NCBI GenBank assembly: GCA_003024985.2
Contig: PXIH01S0016497.1
Length of the DNA stretch: 10,080 nt
Reading direction: 5' to 3' (one strand)
DNA from: Euperipatoides rowelli
Taxonomy: Eukaryota; Onychophora; Udeonychophora; Euonychophora; Peripatopsidae
Shown here: positions 1 to 6,916 of the stretch, in pieces
How positions within the stretch are numbered: position 1 is the first letter of the stretch
Layout of the letters: each line of letters starts with the position of its first letter
The notes under the pieces: model-generated
The model's input: the letters and a program-made list of their open reading frames with translations, nothing else
Told to the model about the DNA's origin: nothing
The model's database searches: none
Position numbers and translations under genes: made by a program

Positions 1-960
1 TGCATCTAGTTACTGCAAGTGATCAGTGCAATGATGAATATTAAGAATCTAAAATCTTAATTCAGTTCATGTCACGAATAAATATCCAACTAATGAAAAA
101 AAACTGATATACATCGAAATCACCGATGCCAGGAATGGCTTTTCCGACGTTTAATTTATTTTTCTAGTTCTAGGCATTTAGCCTCGACGTGATTGCAAAT
201 TGAATTTAGGATTTTTAATTACAGTAATTAAGAATATAACTGGAAAATAGAAAAGAAAAGAAAGAAGAAGAAAAACAACATTGTCTCCCAACTACATTAA
301 ATTAAATGTGTTTATTCAAAAATAGAATAATTTATTTAAGTACGTTCTCAATGTTTCAAAATGTAAAAACAAATTATTTGACGGTGAGGGGGAGCTAGTG
401 CAGAAATAGAACTCTTCTACTCCGTGTTTGTCAAACACTGGGAGGTGATTTAGTAACTAGCCACAGGACATTTAAAACAAGACTTTTTATTATTCATTGC
501 ATGACAGTCTGTAATTCTTTACGGACTTAGAAATGGATAAAGCACGTGGGAAAAAGGATTTGGAAAGGGAAAAAAAAGAAAGATCAAGCATCTACGGTCT
601 TAGCCTTACTGCGGATAAAGCTTGAATGAATCTCTCAAGGTTAAAGGAGACTTGATGCTGGGGATAATATTGAAAAACCAAGTGGACCGAATTTAAAAAA
701 ATAATTATGTTAAATAATTTATTTTAATCTGCATATCAGAAAAACTTTTTTTTTTTTTTTACGAATATTAAAAATCTTAAATTAAAATAAATAAATTAGT
801 TGTAGTTTGATGAATATTATATGTATTTAAAATAATGTAGGCCTACTGTATATTGGGTGTAGTTAGGGGATTTTTTTTAACTTCTTTAATTCCAGTCACA
901 CCTATTGAAATAATCTAGAAGAGGTAGCGCAACTACAAGTTTATAGCGTCTGGATCTCAG
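1..960. other. AT-rich gene-free stretch
   Basis: No open frame of useful length and no recognisable protein similarity was seen on either strand. The stretch holds a T15 run at 746-760, a T8 run near 872-880, and a purine-rich patch at 245-275. A short hairpin at 424-438 pairs GTGTTTG with CAAACAC around a one-base loop. A perfect 10-bp palindrome GTAGGCCTAC lies at 837-846. None of these points to a known gene or element. Confidence 0.7.
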
Positions 961-985
961 ACTCAGCTTTATATTTTAGACTCAA

Positions 986-1044
986 AACAGCCAATCAGAG
1001 GTCAGCTTGCATTCTCTCTGCAAGCCGACCTCTGATTGGCTGTT
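986..1044. repeat. Near-perfect 26-bp inverted repeat (hairpin)
   Basis: The left arm at 986-1011 begins AACAGCCAATCAGAGG and the right arm at 1019-1044 ends CCTCTGATTGGCTGTT. The arms are 26 bp each, differ at one position (a G-T type pairing in RNA), and are separated by a 7-nt loop (TTCTCTC). Each arm carries a CCAAT pentamer, on opposite strands. The structure could be a foldback or MITE remnant, or a pair of divergent CCAAT boxes. No promoter or gene beside it supports the latter. Confidence 0.85.
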
Positions 1045-1068
1045 ATTTCATTTATTATTTTTATTATG

Positions 1069-1106
1069 CTATAATCACCACCCTCTATAGAGGGTGGTGC
1101 TATAAT
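1069..1106. repeat. 24-bp perfect palindrome flanked by 7-bp direct repeats
   Basis: Positions 1076-1099 form a perfect palindrome with half-site CACCACCCTCTA. It is abutted on both sides by the same 7 bp, CTATAAT (1069-1075 and 1100-1106). Exact flanking direct repeats around a symmetric core are what a tiny terminal-inverted-repeat insertion with a target-site duplication would leave. That origin is inferred; only the symmetry and the direct repeats are seen. It lies 24 bp downstream of the hairpin ending at 1044. Confidence 0.8.
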
Positions 1107-1163
1107 ACTTAAGTTGGAGATAATCAGGGTACTTTAAGAGAAGTAAACAAGAAACAAATGTTT

Positions 1164-1176
1164 GGGGGGGGGGGGG
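1164..1176. repeat. G13 homopolymer
   Basis: Thirteen consecutive G residues sit in otherwise AT-rich DNA, followed by GATATCCGCAGCCCTGC. The run is two bases short of being able to form a simple four-tract G3 quadruplex alone. It is a probable length-variable microsatellite. Confidence 0.9.
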
Positions 1177-1360
1177 ATATCCGCAGCCCTGCAATCTAAG
1201 CTTCAGTTCAAGGTTAGTGTGTCAAAATGTCAAATTTTCCACGTCATTATTTTAAAAATTTTACCCAGTACGTAAATATCTGATCACAATTATTTTTTAA
1301 ATCTACCAACAGTTTTGATAATTAGTAACAAAGGAATGGAAGGAAACATAGCAGAACAGA

Positions 1361-1900
1361 TGAAGGAATTTTAGATATATGGGCCACTTAATAGCAGAAG
1401 ATGGAAGAATGACAAGGATAGGAATGGCAAAATCTGCATTTTGTAAACAAAAAGAACTTCTAAGAAGAGACATTAACATTTATGAAGATGTTAAAAAAGC
1501 TATGTTTGATCAGTTTTCGTATATGGATGCGAGACTTGGACTTTAACCAAAAACTTAGAAAAGAAGATGAATACTTTTGATATCTGGTGTTCCAAGAAGA
1601 ATGTTGAAAATAAAATGGACAGATATGATCATAAATGAGGAATTATGGAAAAGATGGGGAGGTGGTTATAGTCTTTTGGATGAAGTAAAGAAGAGGAAAT
1701 GGAACTATGCCAGGCATGTCTTGAGAGGATCTGGAGGAATTATACTAGTCACAGCAATAGAGGGATAGACAGAAAGGGAAAAAAAGAAGAGGAAGACCAA
1801 TTAGAGAATGGTTGGATGGCCTTAAGAACTTGACTAACATCAGACAATTTTCTGTGTTAAAAATACAAGCTCAAGATAGAAATCTTTGATGTTCCATGCA
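1361..1900 (+). pseudogene. Decayed 3' end of LINE ORF (RTE-like reverse transcriptase C-terminus)
   Basis: This is the C-terminal part of a non-LTR retrotransposon polyprotein, broken across three frames. Frame 2 from 1364 to a stop at 1546 gives the post-catalytic RT segment FRYMGHLIAEDGRMTRIG, then AFCKQKELLRRD. Frame 1 at 1522-1599 gives YGCETWTLTKNLEKK and then FDIWC. Frame 2 at 1598-1768 gives RRMLKIKWTDMIINEE, YSLLDEV and ARHVLRG. Frame 3 at 1779-1889 gives KKRRGRPIREWLDGLKN and ends AQDRNL before a stop where the family usually has tryptophan. The order (YGCETWTL, WC-RRML-I-WTD, GHVLR, GK-RGRPR-WLDG, AQDR-W) is the C-terminal signature of endonuclease-reverse transcriptases such as those of the RTE/BovB clade. 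The endonuclease and catalytic RT motifs are absent, as expected for a 5'-truncated copy. Clade placement is from motif recall, not alignment. Confidence 0.8.
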
Positions 1901-1901
1901 T

Positions 1902-2720
1902 GTGAACTTCTGACTCAGAGAACACACCCAATGATGATGATGATGAACATCTACCTCGGAGAACACACTCGATGATGATGAACCTCTGCCTCAGATAACA
2001 CACTCAATGATGAAAATGATGAAGATCTGCCTCGAAGAACACAAACACAATGATGTTGATGATGACCCACCTCGGAGAACACACTCAATGATGATGAACT
2101 TCCACCTCATAGAATGCACACAATGATGATGAACCACCACCTCATAGAACACACTCAATAATGATGATTAACCTCCACCTCAAACATACCTGATGATGAT
2201 GATGAACCTCTGCCTCGGAGAACACACCCAATGAAGATGGACCTCCACCTTGTAGAACACACTCATGATGAACCTCTGCCTGAGAACACACCCAATGATG
2301 TTGATGCACCTCCACCTCTTAGAACACTCAATAATGATGATGAACCTTCACCTTGAACACAACTAATGATGATGAACCTCCACCTTGTAAAATGCACTCA
2401 ATGATGATGAACCTCCACATCAAACGCACCAAATGATGATGAACCTCCACCTCATAGAACATATAATGATGATAAACCTCCACCTCATAGAATGCACTCA
2501 ATGATGATGAACTTCCAGCTTGAACACATCTAATGATGATAATGATGAACCTCCACCTCGGAGAACACACCCATTGATGATGATGAACCTCCACCTCTAG
2601 AACATATTCAATGATGAACTTCCACATCGGAGAATACTCAATATGATGATGAACCTCCACTTTGTAGAACACACTTGATGATGATAAACCTCCGCCTTGG
2701 ATAACATACTCAATGATACT
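1902..2720 (+). repeat. Minisatellite, about 23 copies of a ~35-bp unit
   Basis: Degenerate tandem units of 31-43 bp have a consensus of TGAACCTCCACCTC, then a variable 3-4 bases, then AGAACACACTCAATGATGA. I counted 23 units by eye; length variation comes mainly from the number of ATG/TGA triplets at the unit end. A shorter subtype lacks the middle AGAACA part and has CAAAC or TTGAACA instead (near 2180, 2350, 2420 and 2520). Another subtype carries AGAATGCA (near 2111, 2390 and 2490). The first unit, TGAACTTCTGACTCAGAG and following, is the direct continuation of the LINE reading frame and 3' end just upstream, so the array seems to derive from it. Confidence 0.92.
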
Positions 2721-2884
2721 GATTCCACAGTTTTCCTCCTTCAACTGGGTTTTTCCGAACTGCCAAAAAAAATTTCAAAATTTCCCATTTTTGTATATAA
2801 TCAACGGGAAATAGCAAATTGGACTCATTAAATTGTGACGATTGTGATTCTATTGCAGAATTCAGTTAAAGGTTTCATACATGA

Positions 2885-3330
2885 GTCATCCATTAACTAT
2901 GACGTGAGGGGGGGGAGGGTTAGAACAAATCTGACGATATGACAATGGGTGAGGGAAGGGGGTTAAAATGTGATGTCAATTTTTTTTAAAAAATCAACAA
3001 ATCTTCATATGCGCTTACAGTAAATTATATACAGGCATACCCCAGTTTACGGTCTCTTCCCTCATATTTACAGTAGCACCATAGCCCTGTTCACGTGCAT
3101 GCATGGACACTTCATTATACGAATAAAAAATGCATTAAAAATATTCATTTTTCATAAAGGAATAATCCATTACATTAATTCATCTTTTGTCAAAGATGAG
3201 CGGGGGGAAGGTCAAAAAAATTTGTGACAATTTGATATAGAGGGTATTATATTGTCTGACAAGTTGTGATGAGGGGAGGGGGGTGTAAAATAGGAGAAAA
3301 TTATGTGATATGTTTTATAAATGATCACAG
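2885..3330. repeat. Possible decayed transposon with repeated G-patch module
   Basis: Two similar modules lie about 294 bp apart. Each has a G-patch, an A/T-rich stretch with GTGACA- or ATGACA-like words, and a second G-patch. Module one spans about 2885-2995 (G-runs at 2908-2915, 2953-2955 and 2958-2962). Module two spans about 3185-3330 (G-runs at 3202-3207, 3273-3276 and 3278-3283). The outer ends, GTCATCCATTAA at 2885 and TATAAATGATCAC near 3317-3329, look like weakly matching inverted ends. From memory this resembles a dispersed repeat family seen in several animal genomes whose ends read like CATCCATTA and TGATGTCA. I cannot verify that, and no coding capacity remains. Confidence 0.35.
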
Positions 3331-3934
3331 ACGATAGAGGTTTTTGAGACCTTTAGACAGAAACAGTTGAACATATAACCTTTAGTGAATCCAACGGGGA
3401 ATTATACTAGTGTCTGGGTATCAAACTTTTTTTTTTTGTCTTTTCCTTCAAATGGCATATGGGCTCAGATGCCTTTTTTTATTAGAGTCCTAACCTTACC
3501 CTGAACCCTAACTCCAACTACATGAGAAATTCACTATGCCCCAACCCTATGATAATCAAGAGGTGCGATATGCTCTTTTTTTGATCAATTTTGATATTAT
3601 GACACATTTTCAGTCAGGCCAACTGTTAACTAAACAATGGATGTCAATGGCAAATTTAATGAGGAATGGGCAATGGTAATTTTGATACCTAGATGCTAAT
3701 GGAATTTTTTTGAATGCATTAAAATAGCTTTAAAGGTAATATTCCTGGCATAATACCTTCCATGGAATGGGGATATCACTATATCAAATTTGAATTTACT
3801 AATTAAGTTTATTGAGATATAAACTTTAAATTAACATAATATAGGCCTACTCATGCATGCAAAACATTAACGGACAGTTGCATTTGATTCTTATTTGTTA
3901 TTCTTTAGTAGAGAATATTTATTGGATCCTTTTA
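3331..3934. other. AT-rich gene-free stretch
   Basis: No gene or protein similarity is visible. The stretch contains a T9 run near 3428, a degenerate telomere-like tract (listed separately), two CATGCATG-type words near 3853, and one TAGGCCTA palindrome at 3842-3849. The final bases before 3935 may already be part of the downstream LINE copy, whose 5' break cannot be placed exactly. Confidence 0.6.
3489..3512. repeat. Degenerate interstitial telomere-like tract
   Basis: Four consecutive hexamers in one phase read CCTAAC, CTTACC, CTGAAC and CCTAAC. This is the complement of the TTAGGG-type animal telomere repeat with several substitutions. It is short enough to be chance or part of an unrelated dispersed repeat, so a telomeric origin is only a suggestion. 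Confidence 0.4.
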
Positions 3935-4870
3935 AGTTTAGTATAAAATCAATGGTTTTGAATGGCTCTTAGCTTAAAAGATCATCCTGTTTTTACACGA
4001 TTGATGGTCATCGACTTGAAAACAGTGGAACACATCGAGAACTTGGTGTGATTTACGATCAAAGACTAACATTTGGAGCACACCTAATATGTGAAGCTAG
4101 TAGGTCGTTTGGTTATTTACGAAATAGAATAAAATGTCAGTACGTGCTTTTAAAATTATAATAGTCTACATGTACGACCGATTTTTGAATATTCTCACTA
4201 GAATATGGATCTTAAATGCGAGACTGTAAAGCTTGAGAAGTTTCATAGCTTTACCAAATATATATATATAGTTGTTTTTTATGATCTACCTTATTATGAG
4301 AAATTGCGAAGTCATGGTAAGATCATGTCTCTTTCTTAACGGTTTTTGAGAGGACATGATCATGTTTATAGAAATTGTACTGCTAGACAACAGCATCTGT
4401 TAATTTATCAATATCCTGTACTAGAGAAAAACATGCTTATAAAGTAGAAACTTTTTACATTAATTCGACTAGATTGCAAAAAAAAAAAAAAAACTATTCA
4501 ATATCAAAATATTCAATTCTGGAATGGTTTACCTAGCAGCCTTTTTTATGTTTTGAGCTATAAATTGTTTAAAAAAAGTCTAGACTTTTATTTACTGTAG
4601 GCTATATAGCAATCAGGGTTTTATTGACCTACCTCTTTGTACCTAAAGTTTCTTACAAACCTTGAGTTTTTACGTAATCTTTATATATCTAAATCTGTAT
4701 AGGCCTATATCTTAATGTTGTTTTTGTATTTTTCTCTGCTTACCTCTACTGAATTGTTTTTCTTTATGGTTTGTTTATTACTGTGAGTTTTGATATTTCT
4801 CTTGATATTTGATGTAAAGACTAAAAGTCATTGTATGACTTGTCTTGTTAAAATAAATAAAAATTAATAA
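3935..4870 (+). pseudogene. Decayed 3' end of CR1/Jockey-like LINE with 3' tail
   Basis: This is a second, different non-LTR retrotransposon remnant. Frame 1 at 3994-4158 reads YTIDGHRLENSGTHRELGV, then IYDQRLTFGAHL and EASRSFGYLRNRI. That corresponds to the RT thumb region, where the CR1/Jockey group has a YxIDG...HRDLGV-FD-KLTF--H pattern. Downstream the frame is broken. At 4161-4230 fragments resembling the LVRPILEY...VW segment remain, with stops. Frame 2 at 4232-4339 gives LEKFHSFTKY, then LPYYEKLRSHGK, up to a nonsense codon. Frame 2 at 4514-4600 gives QFWNGLPSSL and later KLFKKSLDFYLL before TAG, matching the usual C-terminal WN-LP...FK--LD-Y ending. About 250 bp of 3' UTR follow, ending GACTTGTCTTGTTAAAATAA and an AATAAA-rich tail at 4850-4870. 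An A16 run at 4478-4493 and a (TA)n run at 4259-4270 interrupt the copy. Subfamily is not determined. Confidence 0.8.
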
Positions 4871-5840
4871 TTTACAGAACGTTTTTCAAAACAAAGTTAT
4901 TTTTTTAAGACATCAAGCCAGTTATGATTTAGAATAAATTAAAATTATTTATAAATAAGCCTGGGGTGCAGATTCTGGTGTTGCCTTAAGGTTAAGCATG
5001 ATTCAGATGATGGTAATCTAAGGGAATTTATCAGCTTTAAGATGCCAATTAAAGATCGGGTGGAGTCGTTTTATTTTCTTATAAAGTACATAACCAATTA
5101 ATGGATAACGTTTATTTATTTTAGATAATACAGTGGAACTGTTAAATATATACTGTAACTAGAAGTAGTTTTAGCCTAGATATCTAGTGTATATTAGTTA
5201 AAATTACATTTTTTAAAACTATAGGTCTATTAATTAAAGGGGCAAATCTAAGAATTTTAATAGTTCTAGTAAAATTGTGTGTCTTTAACTCACAAGCAAT
5301 TTGAAAGCAAGTATGAGGCATTCCTCCCCCCCCCCCCCCTCTAAACTCCTACAATTTTATTTTAACAAAATATATTTTAAAGTCTATAGGCCCTATTATA
5401 CTTGTCCTCAAATCTTATTAGGCCTGCTAGAGGACTATAATATTTATGAGTTTGTTTATCTCTATATTTCCACCATATTAAAGCCACACATGTATCTTTA
5501 ATAGGAAGACCAGATATTTCACATTAATTGTACAAATAGCAAATGATAATTATTTTAAAATAATCGTTTTGAAATAAAAAAAAAAGTATATTAACCCCAC
5601 ACCCTCAACATTTATGTAACAAATAGGCTACAATCTAGCTTTAAAATTAAACTGGTTCTCCAGTATTTCCCAGATAAAAAATACACCCAAAAAAAACAAA
5701 AACAAATGCGCTAACAAAAATTAATGTTTGATTTCAGTAATATTATTAGTCTAAATAAAATAGGTGGGTTACTTTGATTTTTTAATTATATTGACACTAA
5801 TTACAAGGTAAAACCACTAAACTTTTAAGATTAATACTAT
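4871..5840. other. AT-rich gene-free stretch
   Basis: No supported gene was found. A 66-codon open frame at 5301-5501 has no recognisable similarity and is biased towards codons forced by base composition. A C14 homopolymer occupies 5326-5339. An A-rich patch lies at 5690-5705, and a near-palindromic TTATTTTAAAATAA lies near 5550. Nothing marks a promoter or a transposon edge. Confidence 0.6.
5326..5339. repeat. C14 homopolymer
   Basis: Fourteen consecutive C residues follow GGCATTCCT in AT-rich sequence. It is the opposite-strand counterpart of the G13 run at 1164-1176. It is likely a length-variable mononucleotide microsatellite and a possible assembly weak point. Confidence 0.9.
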
Positions 5841-6598
5841 TCTGGGGTCGATTTAGACTTTTTTGGGCCCTGGGAACACAAAAAATATGAATTTGGAGGC
5901 TTTTAAATGCAATTTTTTTTTCACTGTTAGAAACAAGTCAGTTCCTGTGAGTAAATTTCTCCGGAAACTGAATACTTTTTCAAGCATTGGAAATTTTTTT
6001 GCTTTACATCCAAGAAACATTTTTTTACTAATTGTAATTTATATAGGATGTTTCCAGCTAATAAAGACTTTTCAATTTATTAGAGTTGGTAGTTATCTCT
6101 TATTATAATATTGAAACTTTAATAGGATAATGTAAAAAACTTTTGTCTCAAAGTGAAGTTAACCCTAACAAAATATTTTGATATAATTTGTTGTATAACC
6201 TGAATGTAATATCTGTTATCATACCAAAAAAACATTAAAAAAAAAAAAAAAAAAAATTAACTATTTGTTTTATTTTATTTAGAGGTGGGGCACTAACTAT
6301 GGATATACCATACCAAAATTATTTTATTTATTTAGGGTTGGAGCACCTCAAATTGAGGCTACTGACTGTATTAATGGATAAAACTAACTTAGGTCTGTGT
6401 ATACCATATTTTTTTTTTTTTAGGGGTAGGGCCATCAAAATTGGGGATCATTAACTAATGTATATTAATATAAATAAAACTTACAAAAGGTCTGTGCATA
6501 CCATATCAAATAAAAATATATTTTTTTGTTAGGTTGGTGGGGGCTCTCAAAATTGGGGGCCCTGGCCGTGTGCCCACTCGTAAATCCGCCCGATTCTA
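5841..6598. mobile_element. Candidate non-autonomous element with GATTTA/GGGCCC ends
   Basis: The left edge reads CTGGGGTCGATTTAGAC followed 9 bp later by GGGCCCTGG. The right edge, read on the minus strand, gives ATCGGGCGGATTTACGAG, with GGGCCC 18 bp after GATTTA. The outer ~15 bp therefore form an imperfect terminal inverted repeat. Because GGGCCC is itself a palindrome, the two inner edges also match directly (GGGCCCTGG at both). The interior is AT-rich with no credible coding frame, holds an A20 run at 6237-6256, and contains tandem units of its own right-edge sequence (separate entry). A short CTATT lies outside both edges and could be a target duplication, but that is weak. Superfamily unknown; a non-autonomous DNA transposon is my best guess. 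Confidence 0.45.
6281..6556 (+). repeat. Internal tandem repeat, about 3.5 units of 52-109 bp
   Basis: Unit starts at 6281, 6333, 6422 and 6531 share AGGGGTGGGGC-like G-rich heads followed by TCAAAATTGGGG. Each full unit then runs through ATTAA...ATAAAACTTA and GGTCTGTGTATACCATAT into a T-rich tract. The first unit is cut short (52 bp), the next two are 89 and 109 bp, and the last merges into the right edge of the enclosing element. An older, weaker match, ATCTGTTATCATACCAAAAA, at about 6210-6229 suggests a further decayed unit. Confidence 0.65.
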
Positions 6599-6644
6599 TT
6601 TGCAAATATGCTTTCAACATAACAATAACTTAAATACATACAAA

Positions 6645-6752
6645 TAAAGAAGGAAAATTTTGTCAGAAAAAAATTTGGTCACCTGAACTGAGAATTGAAC
6701 CCAAGGTCCCTGCATTCCGGCCAGTTGCTCTGACCACTAAGCTATCCAGGCT
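6645..6752 (-). mobile_element. tRNA-derived SINE head or tRNA pseudogene
   Basis: On the minus strand 6751-6681 folds as a tRNA. The acceptor arm GCCTGGA pairs with TTCAGGT over 7 bp, counting two G-T pairs. The D stem GCTT pairs with GAGC, and the T arm TTGGG/CTCAG encloses TTCAATT. The pol III A box TAGCTTAGTGG (6744-6734) and B box GGGTTCAATTCT (6702-6691) are both present. The anticodon arm pairs at only three of five positions and position 33 is C instead of T, so it is unlikely to be a working tRNA. Below 6680 the strand continues into an A/T-rich tail with a T7 run, as in a SINE body. The 3' limit of the element is unclear. It resembles dispersed tRNA-type SINEs, but the family is not identified. 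Confidence 0.7.
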
Positions 6753-6916
6753 TTACAAATAATTATCTGACATACTTCACTTATTGTAAATTTGTTAAGA
6801 TATTAGAAAATTAATAAAGGCACACAAACTGTTAGTTTTTAATTTGTACATATGAAATTACTTCATAATTTCCAGCATTCTTTAAATACTGTATAAAGAA
6901 AAACAATTTTGTTAGA

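Noticed and set aside
1577-1768. 63-codon open frame treated as an independent small gene
   Set aside because: Its peptide is the middle of the RTE-like C-terminus; flanking frames carry the adjoining parts, so it is a fragment of a broken LINE frame.
1902-2720. Coding repeat domain
   Set aside because: Unit lengths vary between 31 and 43 bp without keeping a multiple of three, and stop codons (TGA in ATGATGA) occur in every unit on the plus strand.
2328-2744. 138-codon minus-strand open frame with recurring VEVHHH-like peptides
   Set aside because: It lies inside the minisatellite and simply translates the repeat unit. The peptide period drifts with unit length, and no start context or domain supports a gene.
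5301-5501. 66-codon plus-strand frame
   Set aside because: It begins at the C14 tract (a run of prolines) and continues in AT-rich DNA with no recognisable domain; length is within chance expectation.
5863-6108. 81-codon plus-strand frame with a hydrophobic C-terminal part
   Set aside because: It starts within the edge motif of the candidate transposon. The hydrophobic residues follow from T-rich codons, and there is no family match.
6681-6751. Functional tRNA gene
   Set aside because: The anticodon stem pairs at only three of five positions and position 33 is C, so a SINE head or pseudogene is the better call.
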